NCBI GenBank assembly: GCA_024698865.1
Contig: JAILQS010000160.1
Span: 1-35,381, forward strand
DNA from: Lachnospiraceae bacterium
GTDB taxonomy: Bacteria > Bacillota > Clostridia > Lachnospirales > Lachnospiraceae
Reading direction: 5' to 3'
Length of the DNA: 35,381 nucleotides
Shown: positions 9,575 to 17,584 of the stretch, piece by piece
How positions within the stretch are numbered: the stretch's first letter is position 1
Layout: each line of letters starts with the position of its first letter
The notes under the pieces: model-generated
Database searches by the model: none
The model's input: only the letters and a program-made list of their open reading frames with translations
What the model was told of the DNA's origin: nothing
Program-made: the position numbers and the translations under genes

Positions 9575-11656
9575 CTAATCCACACTGTAAACGGTTACTG
9601 CCTGATTGGAAAATACTTTTGTAATGCCTTCTTTTCCCTCTAAAACATCCGCCGAAATTCTGTGTAACATTATGACATAGGAAACATCTGCTTCTTTCAA
9701 TACCTGCAGATAGTTCTCATCTCCATTTACCAAAGGCTCAATCATATAAGGATACGGCGGTACCAGCATTCTTCTCTCTGTCAGTGCACCCGGAAGATAC
9801 GGATATTTTCCATAATCAATCGAAAAATAATTACATGTCACCACAGCATCCAAAGGTGTATGGTCTTTCACCCAGATATATCCTTCATACTCTTCTGCAT
9901 CCAGATAGTTGGCTTTATAATTTTTCTCTCCTTCCAGAGTGATGTTGTTACTTCCGGTAAATATTTTCACTCCACGTTCAAAGGCATTGTTTGTATCTTT
10001 CATGGAATTATTACCGTTGATACAGAAGCCATTCACCAAAATAGCCCCTGCTATTCCACCAATTATAATATAAAGTGAACCCTTTATATTTTTCTTTTCC
10101 ACAAACTCCATAATTCTAGCCTTGTGTGGACGGTAACACTCATAAATACAACGGATACCAAACGCAAGTGCATATGGATACACCGCCAGAATAAAATACA
10201 TCTGTGAACAACTGTCATGCTCTAATATTCTTACAAGCACAATCCCTGCAAAGGTTGCCATCATCATAGCAAAGTCCATTGCATCAATTGTTCTTATATG
10301 GAACAGCTTATAAATAACACCAAATAAAAACGAACCAAATATAATCTTATGGCAGACCAGAATATAATACACCATAAATAATCCATTCGCGATGACAGAA
10401 GGAAACAGACTTCTTAGTGAAGCATAAACATTTCCTATCACCGGATATGTTACAATCGTACTCTGTGAGGTGCTGCCGGCAACCTGCAATGTTCCGGCTT
10501 CTGCACCGGACAAAAATACCAGATAGATCGCTCCAAACACTGCCAGATATGTTGCACCATACAACATTCCTTTTACAATAGCACGGTCTTTCACAAGCCA
10601 ATACAAGGAAGCACTTCCAAGCAATGCCAAAGCAAGTACTCCTAATGGACTTTTACATCCAAGACATGCTGCAAAAGAAAGAATTGTAGCCAAATACAAT
10701 GATACGTCAAATCTCTTTTTCTGCGATTGCAAAAGAGCAAAAAATGCCCCCCAAAGTGCCATCGCCATACCATAGTCAAATCCAAATGCAGCCTTGTACA
10801 TATGTGAAGTATAGGTTGTGATGGCAGTTCCTTCCTTTCCGATGATAAAAAGCAAAATAAAGGTGCCTACCGCTGCTGTCAGTCTTCTTCTTTGTATTCT
10901 ACGGAACGTACAATATGTTGCCGTTGCAACCATCAACACCGGCTGAAAGTAAGAAAAGAACATAACCATATGGAATGCTGAGATTCCGGTCATCTTACAA
11001 ATTACAGACAACTGCATACTCGAAAAGAAATGATAGTGATATCCTAACCAGATACGACGAAAATTAGCAGGTGGAAACGACTTTCCAAGTTCTACAATAT
11101 CTCCGATCCAATAGAGTAAATCTCCAAAGTAACTGTTTGCCAAAATTCCGTTTCCCGGAATCGCATTATTCTGAGCAACCATAAAAAACTCGATGGTCAG
11201 CATAATGACAGTTACCATACCAATGATAACCTCACCGATTCTATCAGAAATCAGCTCAGAAAATATTTTTTTACGTCTCCACAAACAATAAACTGCGCAT
11301 ACGTCACTGATACCATAAATAATCAGATATCCTCCCGGTATATGCAACAGATTTACAAGCAAGTACACGATGATTCCATATACAAATCCTGCTCCATATG
11401 CAATTCCGAAAAACTCCACTTGCGAATAGTTCTTAACACGAATGATGGAAGCAATCGCTGCTCCCGGTAACAGCATACAGAAAATCTGATACAGAAAGAA
11501 CATGCAACCTTCCTGCACCGGTACATGATTTGCTACGCTGGAAAAAATGGAAAACGCAAAAAAGGCAGCTATTATAATACCTGCTTTCGTTCGAAGTCTT
11601 GGGTTGACAACCTGTTTTATATCTGAAAGTCGATTTGTGATTCCTGAAAAATTCAT
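9575..11656 (-). CDS. Large polytopic membrane protein, putative GT-C-like glycosyltransferase
   Basis: 693 residues with more than a dozen hydrophobic segments and a soluble C-terminal part (about 560-693). An outer loop near residues 165-210 contains NSYFGDLLYWIGDIVELGKSFPP then YHYHFFSS; acidic residues (Asp179, Asp186) and a His cluster at this position fit a GT-C fold, but I do not recognise a named family. AAAGGGAG lies seven bases before the ATG. It follows a strong intercistronic hairpin and starts the membrane-protein half of the operon. Role in outer-face sugar transfer is inferred from topology and neighbours; a polymerase (Wzy-like) function is an alternative. Confidence 0.85.
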   Translation of the reverse strand: MNFSGITNRLSDIKQVVNPRLRTKAGIIIAAFFAFSIFSSVANHVPVQEGCMFFLYQIFCMLLPGAAIASIIRVKNYSQVEFFGIAYGAGFVYGIIVYLLVNLLHIPGGYLIIYGISDVCAVYCLWRRKKIFSELISDRIGEVIIGMVTVIMLTIEFFMVAQNNAIPGNGILANSYFGDLLYWIGDIVELGKSFPPANFRRIWLGYHYHFFSSMQLSVICKMTGISAFHMVMFFSYFQPVLMVATATYCTFRRIQRRRLTAAVGTFILLFIIGKEGTAITTYTSHMYKAAFGFDYGMAMALWGAFFALLQSQKKRFDVSLYLATILSFAACLGCKSPLGVLALALLGSASLYWLVKDRAIVKGMLYGATYLAVFGAIYLVFLSGAEAGTLQVAGSTSQSTIVTYPVIGNVYASLRSLFPSVIANGLFMVYYILVCHKIIFGSFLFGVIYKLFHIRTIDAMDFAMMMATFAGIVLVRILEHDSCSQMYFILAVYPYALAFGIRCIYECYRPHKARIMEFVEKKNIKGSLYIIIGGIAGAILVNGFCINGNNSMKDTNNAFERGVKIFTGSNNITLEGEKNYKANYLDAEEYEGYIWVKDHTPLDAVVTCNYFSIDYGKYPYLPGALTERRMLVPPYPYMIEPLVNGDENYLQVLKEADVSYVIMLHRISADVLEGKEGITKVFSNQAVTVYSVD

Positions 11657-11713
11657 GCAAAAACTCCCTTTTACCGTATTCTGGTGACGACGAAAGTCAA
11701 GACTCGCGGAGCG

Positions 11714-11750
11714 TTTAACTCAGTCGAGCTTGTACCCCGACTGAGTTAAA
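11714..11750 (-). other. Intercistronic hairpin overlapping the ptmE stop codon
   Basis: A 13-bp perfect inverted repeat (arms 11714-11726 and 11738-11750, TTTAACTCAGTCG and its complement) with a 12-base loop sits in the 89-bp gap between two genes. The arm nearer ptmE contains the ptmE stop codon (11746-11748). No T-run follows it in the direction of transcription, so it does not look like a standard intrinsic terminator. It could be a processing or mRNA-stability element that sets different levels for the cytoplasmic and membrane halves of the operon (inference). Confidence 0.6.
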
Positions 11751-12792
11751 GCCCCTGTTCCAGTCGTCCTCTCATCTTTTCCATTTCTTCCATCTGTCCC
11801 ATATCCATCCACGCATATTCACTGATTGGATAAACACCAACTCGTTCCCCTTCATCAATACATGTTTGAATTACATCTGTAATGTGTATAAATGTATTTT
11901 CCGGAATCTTATCCAGGAAACGCGGTTCGATGACATAAAGACCGGTATTAGTCATAAGCGAATACCTTGGTTTCTCTTTTAGGTTGGTAACAAAACCATC
12001 GGATGAAACTTCTACCGTGCCGTATGGTATCTCAACATTTTTAAGCGCGCAAACCATTGTGATAATGTTGTTATTCTTTTTGTGCATCTTAAGAATCTCT
12101 TCGTAATCTTCTTCGATAATCACATCACAATTAGTCATAAAGAAGGTATCCGTATACTGACCGCTAAGAAGCTTTAATCCTCCGGCAGTTCCAAGAAACT
12201 CTTCCTCATCAAAAAAAGTAACATCTCTTTTGGCTTCTGTATCCATAAAAAACGCTTTGATTAGATTCTTTTTATAGTTTACGATGATATCAAAATGATT
12301 GCATCCATAGTTTTCAAAACGATCCATGATATGTTCCATAATCGTCTTTTCCCCGATTGGAATGAGCGGTTTTGGAAGTACTTGTGTGTAAGGCTTCAGT
12401 CTGGTGCCTTTGCCGCCTGCCATTACTGCAACCGGAACTCCGAGAGTTTTCATGGACTTCTCGATTTTTTTGTTCAGAAATTCTATGCGAACCAGATCGC
12501 CATCCTCATCAACAATCGGCAAGGCGGTGATTCCGTTTTTCTTCATAAGGTGACGATAATCAATATCCTCCCCCTCAACAGCCTTCCATGGATTTCTCGA
12601 TATGATATTTCCTACCGGCGCTTTCAAATCACCGTTATTCAAGATATGACGTCGGATATCTCCATCTGTTACAACACCGATTAGTTTGCCTTCTTCACAG
12701 ATAAATAAAACTCCTCTGGCATTCATATCGATTTTCTTCATTGCATCGATAACCGGCAAATTTTCTTCGGCAACATATTTTGATACGTTCAT
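11746..12792 (-). CDS. ptmE: CBS-domain nucleotidyltransferase (PtmE-like)
   Basis: 348 residues: two CBS motifs (about 1-115; GVVTDGDIRR and ITALPIVDEDGDL) followed by a sugar-1-phosphate nucleotidyltransferase with VAVMAGGKGTRL and LPKPLIPIG (about 121-146). This arrangement matches PtmE of the Campylobacter legionaminic acid route, which makes the GDP-linked glucosamine used before LegB, and the direct neighbours legC and legB support that reading. CBS pairs usually bind adenosyl nucleotides, so activity may be tuned by energy state. GGGAG precedes the ATG. The exact sugar and nucleotide are not readable from sequence; other hexose-1-phosphate nucleotidyltransferases with CBS domains exist. 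Confidence 0.9.
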   Translation of the reverse strand: MNVSKYVAEENLPVIDAMKKIDMNARGVLFICEEGKLIGVVTDGDIRRHILNNGDLKAPVGNIISRNPWKAVEGEDIDYRHLMKKNGITALPIVDEDGDLVRIEFLNKKIEKSMKTLGVPVAVMAGGKGTRLKPYTQVLPKPLIPIGEKTIMEHIMDRFENYGCNHFDIIVNYKKNLIKAFFMDTEAKRDVTFFDEEEFLGTAGGLKLLSGQYTDTFFMTNCDVIIEEDYEEILKMHKKNNNIITMVCALKNVEIPYGTVEVSSDGFVTNLKEKPRYSLMTNTGLYVIEPRFLDKIPENTFIHITDVIQTCIDEGERVGVYPISEYAWMDMGQMEEMEKMRGRLEQGL

Positions 12793-12819
12793 GATAAACT
12801 CCCTCTAAAATCAATCGGT

Positions 12820-13956
12820 CTATTTTTGAAGTTCCTTAATACTCTCCGCCACGCAGGCAACATCTTCTTTTGTAAGATTCGTGCTACATGGAAGATTTAC
12901 AATTCTTTCGTAGTAATAAACTGCTTTTTCAATCTTATAACATTCTGCCCCTTCATATGGCTTTAACGTATGAATCAATTTCCATACCGGTCTGCTCTGA
13001 ATCATTTTCTCAGAAAGATTCTTGATTAATTCATCTCTGTTTTCACACATAAAAGAATAGAACCAATAGTTCGTGCGGATTCCTTTACGGAAAGGAAGCA
13101 ACACAATTCCCTGTTTCTGATATTCTTTATAGTTCTCCTCTTTGGTCTGGATAAAAGTCTCCAGCTGTTCAAGCTGTCCAAGTCCCAAAGCTGCCTGAAT
13201 ATTGGTCATACGGTAATTATAACCAATCTCGTCATGGTCAAAATAAAGCACGTCTGCCTTTGCCTGGGTAGACAAATGTCTTGCATGCTCTGCCAGTTCC
13301 TCGTCATTGGAAACAATCATTCCACCACCACCGGTGGTAATGATTTTATTACCATTAAAGGAATATACTCCCATATCTCCCATGGTTCCGGCATATTTTC
13401 CTTCCAATTCACCTTCCGTATAACGGGTACCAAGTGCCTCAGTAGCGTCCTCGATTACTCTAAGATTATACTGTTTTGCAATATCCAAAATTGCCGGCAT
13501 ATCGGCCATATTTCCAAATACATGTACAACAACAAGTGCCTTAACTTTGCGATTCGTCTTCTTATGGGTAAGCACTCCATCTGCAAATGTACATTCTTCT
13601 TCACAGAACTCTTTTACTTTCAAAGGGTCCATCGTAAGTGTATCGTCGCAATCCATAAATACCGGCTCTGCATGTGCATAACGAACCGGATTGACTGCCG
13701 CAATAAAAGTCAACGTAGGTACGATAACCATATCTCCTGCTTTCACTCCGCAAGCCTGCAACGCCAGATGCAAACCACTCGTTCCGTTCTGGCAGGCAAC
13801 TGCGTAGGAAGCGCCTACATACTCTTTCAACAAATCTTCAAATTCGGATATGTAAGGTCCTGCCGTCGAAACCCACTCTGTTTCGATTGCATTCGTTACA
13901 TATTTGAGTTCATTTCCTTTTATATTTGGTACTGACAAAGGTATAAACTTGTCCAC
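12820..13956 (-). CDS. legC: DegT-family PLP aminotransferase, LegC-like
   Basis: PLP-dependent aminotransferase expected to convert the 4-keto sugar made by LegB into the 4-amino sugar. It opens with FIPLSVPNIKGNELKYV and TEWVSTAGPYI, typical of LegC, and has the PLP lysine in SFNGNK (Lys204) and the EDATEALGTRY motif. I choose the GTG at 13956 as start (378 residues): GGAGG lies seven bases upstream, within an in-frame ATG-GGA-GGA string. The frame remains open to 14055 but would overlap legB by 80 bp and lacks conserved sequence. The stop of legB is 20 bp upstream, so the two are probably translationally coupled. Confidence 0.92.
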   Translation of the reverse strand: MDKFIPLSVPNIKGNELKYVTNAIETEWVSTAGPYISEFEDLLKEYVGASYAVACQNGTSGLHLALQACGVKAGDMVIVPTLTFIAAVNPVRYAHAEPVFMDCDDTLTMDPLKVKEFCEEECTFADGVLTHKKTNRKVKALVVVHVFGNMADMPAILDIAKQYNLRVIEDATEALGTRYTEGELEGKYAGTMGDMGVYSFNGNKIITTGGGGMIVSNDEELAEHARHLSTQAKADVLYFDHDEIGYNYRMTNIQAALGLGQLEQLETFIQTKEENYKEYQKQGIVLLPFRKGIRTNYWFYSFMCENRDELIKNLSEKMIQSRPVWKLIHTLKPYEGAECYKIEKAVYYYERIVNLPCSTNLTKEDVACVAESIKELQK

Positions 13957-13975
13957 AATACTTCCTCCCATCTGA

Positions 13976-14959
13976 CTACACATTATAAATATCTGCTTTG
14001 TAACGATCCATATTGTCACGAAGCCATGCAATTGTCTCCTCGATTCCCTGTGCAAAGGTGTATTTTGGAGCCCAATCGGTTAATTCTTTGATTTTGGCAT
14101 TGGCGCCTAACAAACGGTTTACTTCGCTCTTCTCCGGACGCAGTCTCTGCTCTTCGCAAATAATCTTTGCATTCGGGTTCAACTGACGGATAATTTCATT
14201 GGCAACATCTCCGATGGAGTGCTCCTGCTGTGTTGCAATGTTGATTTCCTGTCCGATTGTCTTGTCTGATCTGGCAATTTCATAGAAACCATTCGCCGTA
14301 TCTTTTACAAAGTTGAAATCTCTGGTAGGGGTAAGAGAACCAAGTTTAATCTCTTCTTTACCTGCAAGTAACTGTGTAATGATTGTAGGGATAACCGCTC
14401 TTGCAGACTGTCTTGGTCCATATGTATTGAACGGACGAACAATCGTAACCGGCAAATTGAAACTACGATAAAAACTCTCTGCCAGACGGTCTGCACCAAT
14501 CTTTGTAGCAGAGTAAGGAGACTGTCCCTGGTAAGGATGCAATTCATCGATTGGCACATACTGTGCAGTACCATAAACTTCTGAAGTAGAAGTTACCATA
14601 ATACGCTCCGTCTCCAGTTTGCGGGCTGCCTGCAATACGTTCAGCGTTCCTTTAATATTGGTATCCACATAAGAGTCCGGTGAATGATAACTGAAAGGAA
14701 TTGCAATCAAAGCTGCAAGATGGAATACCATATCAATGCCTTTCATTGCTTCATACACACCGTTAGGATCTCTGATATCTCCGGAGAAGATCTCAATCTG
14801 GTCCAGTTTTTCTTTTGGAAGAGTGTCTAACCATCCCCAGGTATTAAATGAGTTATAGTATACAAATGCTCTTACATCGTATCCTTTTTCCAATAATAAT
14901 TCTGTCAGATGACTTCCGATAAAACCATCCGATCCTGTTACTAATACTTTCTTTGCCAT
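13976..14959 (-). CDS. legB: NAD-dependent nucleotide-sugar 4,6-dehydratase, LegB-like
   Basis: Extended SDR of 327 residues that removes water from a nucleotide-GlcNAc to give the 4-keto-6-deoxy sugar. It has the NAD motif TGSDGFIGSHL (Gly9, 12, 15), the TSTSEVYG segment and the catalytic YSATK (Tyr149, Lys153). The string YYNSFNTWGWLD near residue 35 is characteristic of LegB rather than RfbB. Start ATG 14959 has GAGGAG seven bases upstream; a GTG five codons earlier is less likely. Followed directly by legC and ptmE. The usual next enzymes (LegH, LegG, LegI, LegF) are not in this window. Confidence 0.93.
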   Translation of the reverse strand: MAKKVLVTGSDGFIGSHLTELLLEKGYDVRAFVYYNSFNTWGWLDTLPKEKLDQIEIFSGDIRDPNGVYEAMKGIDMVFHLAALIAIPFSYHSPDSYVDTNIKGTLNVLQAARKLETERIMVTSTSEVYGTAQYVPIDELHPYQGQSPYSATKIGADRLAESFYRSFNLPVTIVRPFNTYGPRQSARAVIPTIITQLLAGKEEIKLGSLTPTRDFNFVKDTANGFYEIARSDKTIGQEINIATQQEHSIGDVANEIIRQLNPNAKIICEEQRLRPEKSEVNRLLGANAKIKELTDWAPKYTFAQGIEETIAWLRDNMDRYKADIYNV

Positions 14960-15010
14960 TTTAAAACTCCTCACTTTTAATTAATATATTGTAAATGTTA
15001 TCTGTTATTT

Positions 15011-16129
15011 CTAAACATTTATGTACCTGTCTTCCTCAATTCCCATAACGTTATTTACCATCTTTACATTTGTATGATAGTTTTCGTTACTAAGGTTTGG
15101 AAATCCAAATATCTTACAATCACAGCCCCCGCTTTGCAGGGAAATCAACATCGTGGACGGGAACATTAATAATATTTCTTTCTCTTGTGACCCATACCCG
15201 ACAAAACATTCACCGGGCACACTGTCATATCCAATGCTGATATTTAAATCTTTCCAATCGTAATCATATTTGTCCATCGGGTGTTTTTTGATAAGAATGT
15301 GCTCTCCGCTCCTGTTTTCTTTCAGCCATGCATGGATTTTCTCGTAATGATTACTGCTATCTGTATCATACGCATCCAAAGGTGCGGAAAATAACACCAC
15401 ATCAATATCATCTATCTTAATCTCTTCTTTTGAAAGAAATGTTTTTTCAATCAGTTTTTGAAATGCCTCCGCATCTGCTTCTTCTCTTGCAAACAGTTTC
15501 TCTATTCCAAGAAAGTTTCTGTATACCATTTTGTCCGGCATATTTGCGTATTTTATGCATTTGCGATCCGGTTCAAAGGTAAACTGCCTTTCCCCGTTTA
15601 TGTATACATTCATATAACCCATCCTGCTCAGAATAAATCCTAATATGCTGTATGGGTTACATCTTGGAAAGGATCCTCTTTCTTTATAATCCCCAAGACC
15701 ATCTTCCAAAAGAACAATCTGACCTTCTGGCAACACATTCATAATTGCACCTGTTGTAACCGAATAATCATACGGTATCAGCGCTTTATCAATCTTTCTG
15801 TCACCAATGTCTGTTTTTAGAAGGTTTGCACAATATTTTTTCTTTTGCCCGATGACCCATCGACCTCCCATTGCAAGGATAGTCTTTATTTTTCTGAACG
15901 CAGATTCATCCCGAATTCCACTCTGCGCCAAAAGCACCTCGGAAAATATACCGGAAGCTTCGCATAATTCTTTCATCTTGTGCATATATGCTTCATCATC
16001 AAAATTGATTACCAGCGCAATCCATTTTTCTTTCGGCGTATGCTTTGCATAATACCATAACGTCTGAAGTAAGATATACGGTCCGTTAATAACCGCAAGG
16101 GTTGCTCCAAAATTCTGTGTGTCTGTCAA
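15011..16129 (-). CDS. Sialyltransferase/polysialyltransferase-like GT-B protein
   Basis: 372 residues, soluble. The N-terminus ATLAVINGPYILLQTLWY and the motifs LLEDG (Glu142-Asp143-Gly144), ILIKKHP (His283-Pro284) and FPSTM (about 323-327) match the D/E-D/E-G, HP and S/T pattern shared by bacterial sialyltransferases of the GT52, GT38 and polysialyltransferase (PF07388) groups. The start is a TTG at 16129 with GAGAGGAAGG six bases upstream; no suitable ATG lies nearby. It sits between the flippase and legB, so a nonulosonic acid such as legionaminic acid is an attractive donor, although no CMP-sugar synthetase is present here. Family assignment is by motif only. Confidence 0.85.
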   Translation of the reverse strand: MTDTQNFGATLAVINGPYILLQTLWYYAKHTPKEKWIALVINFDDEAYMHKMKELCEASGIFSEVLLAQSGIRDESAFRKIKTILAMGGRWVIGQKKKYCANLLKTDIGDRKIDKALIPYDYSVTTGAIMNVLPEGQIVLLEDGLGDYKERGSFPRCNPYSILGFILSRMGYMNVYINGERQFTFEPDRKCIKYANMPDKMVYRNFLGIEKLFAREEADAEAFQKLIEKTFLSKEEIKIDDIDVVLFSAPLDAYDTDSSNHYEKIHAWLKENRSGEHILIKKHPMDKYDYDWKDLNISIGYDSVPGECFVGYGSQEKEILLMFPSTMLISLQSGGCDCKIFGFPNLSNENYHTNVKMVNNVMGIEEDRYINV

Positions 16130-16147
16130 TTGAAACCTTCCTCTCCA

Positions 16148-17584
16148 TTATTTAAAAAAGCCAAGCAACGTTTTGATTTCTTTCCGTGTCAGCAATACTA
16201 CAACAAAAGCCGTCACTACGAAAAGTATCGCCCGCTCTCCATACCAGACAAGCGTTCCCTCGTTTCCGAATTGGAACAGATATAACTCGCCCAAAGAGTA
16301 TACTACGATAACAGCCATTCCTTTTATAACCGCTCCAAAATCATACACTATCGGAGCAAACATTTTACGACTGATCACGTAATGGAAAAGGAACAATAAA
16401 ATATAGGAAACCAACGTCGTATATGCGGCTGCTTCAAATCCATACCGCGGTATCAGATAAATATTGAGTCCGATGTTGGTTGCTGCTGCCATACAGGTTC
16501 CTATGGAAATCATCTTTGTTTTTTTCTTGAAAAACTCAATGTTCACATAGATTGTATACAGGAACATAAAATACGTAGACAACGTAACCGGAATTACACA
16601 TGGTATTCCGACCCAGTATTCTTTTGGCCCGAGTATTTTCACAATCTCAGGTGCCAGCGTAAGCACACCGAGTGTAACTATATTAAACGCCCATATATAC
16701 CATACCGAGCTTTTTTTGATATTTGCGTAATCCTTTGCTTCCAGTTTACGAAACATCCACGGCATCCAGATATTATTGGTTGCTTCAATCAGTGCCGCCA
16801 ATAGTATTCCGACAGTATATACCAGGCTGTAAATACCATTTTCATAATTGCCCTTGTAATGTACAATCATAATCTTATCTGACTGGGCAAGAATCAGATT
16901 CGCAAGTAAATGAAGAATAAGCGGAAGTGACATTCCTAAAGAAAACTTCCAATACTCTTTTTTAATCAGAGTTCTTCCCTGCAACAGTATCACCATTGCA
17001 ATCACAAATGAAATGGCGATTGCCGGAATTGCTCCACCTACAATCCTTCCCATGTAACTGTCTTTTTTGTAAATGGTAAGAATAAAAAGAACGGAAACCA
17101 CCACACTTAGAAATACGGAGCCAAAACAAATCAGCGTATTCTCTTTATAGCGGTAATTGTAGATAAGACTGGCACTCACAAAATTAACCACAAATGTTGC
17201 AAATGCCTGCAAAAACAGCAGATTCATTACAACAGGGCTCATCTTCAGTGCACCTGAAACCGGCGTCACAAATGCATTTCCTATGATTAGATATAACAAT
17301 AAATTAAGCAGGGAAAGAAATAAAACAGAGGACAAAAACTGTTTCTGCTTTTCTTTAAATTCCAACATTCCACGCACAACAGATCCATGCAGTGCAAGTC
17401 CGATGGTGACGGTGAAAATATTCAGATACGTCAGATATAAACTTGCATCTCCATACTCCGCTGTAGACAAAAGTCTTGAAAAAATCGGAATGCTGACAAA
17501 ATTCATCCCTTTTACAAGAAAAGTCCCGATAATACCGATACTTCCCGCCTTCAGTAATTTACTGTTCTTCCGGCTGATCTTCAA
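16148..17584 (-). CDS. Wzx-type polysaccharide flippase (MOP superfamily)
   Basis: About 478 residues with 12-14 membrane segments and the N-terminal pattern KLLKAGSIGIIGTFLVKGMNF...PIFSRLLSTAEYG, typical of oligosaccharide flippases of the PST/MOP group, which move undecaprenyl-diphosphate oligosaccharides to the outer face. I place the start at TTG 17584: a purine-rich GGAGGAGGAGAG lies about eight bases upstream inside the 3' end of the preceding gene, giving a 26-bp overlap and likely translational coupling. The frame extends to another TTG at 17608, less well placed. The cluster also carries the TagGH exporter, so this flippase may serve a different intermediate from the final polymer. 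Confidence 0.92.
   Translation of the reverse strand: MKISRKNSKLLKAGSIGIIGTFLVKGMNFVSIPIFSRLLSTAEYGDASLYLTYLNIFTVTIGLALHGSVVRGMLEFKEKQKQFLSSVLFLSLLNLLLYLIIGNAFVTPVSGALKMSPVVMNLLFLQAFATFVVNFVSASLIYNYRYKENTLICFGSVFLSVVVSVLFILTIYKKDSYMGRIVGGAIPAIAISFVIAMVILLQGRTLIKKEYWKFSLGMSLPLILHLLANLILAQSDKIMIVHYKGNYENGIYSLVYTVGILLAALIEATNNIWMPWMFRKLEAKDYANIKKSSVWYIWAFNIVTLGVLTLAPEIVKILGPKEYWVGIPCVIPVTLSTYFMFLYTIYVNIEFFKKKTKMISIGTCMAAATNIGLNIYLIPRYGFEAAAYTTLVSYILLFLFHYVISRKMFAPIVYDFGAVIKGMAVIVVYSLGELYLFQFGNEGTLVWYGERAILFVVTAFVVVLLTRKEIKTLLGFFK

Noticed and set aside
11714-11750. Calling the hairpin after ptmE an intrinsic terminator
   Set aside because: No run of T follows in the direction of transcription and the next gene follows closely with no clear new promoter.
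13234-13935. A 233-codon plus-strand open frame
   Set aside because: It is fully antisense to legC, rich in Cys and His as expected for a shadow frame, and has no family resemblance.
13957-14055. Upstream extension of legC by 33 codons
   Set aside because: It would overlap legB by 80 bp, shows no conserved residues and has no ribosome site; the GTG at 13956 has GGAGG at good spacing and gives the normal LegC N-terminus.
13976-14959. Assigning this dehydratase as RfbB (dTDP-glucose 4,6-dehydratase)
   Set aside because: The NSFNTWGWLD segment and the legC/ptmE neighbours point to LegB, and no rfbA, rfbC or rfbD accompanies it.
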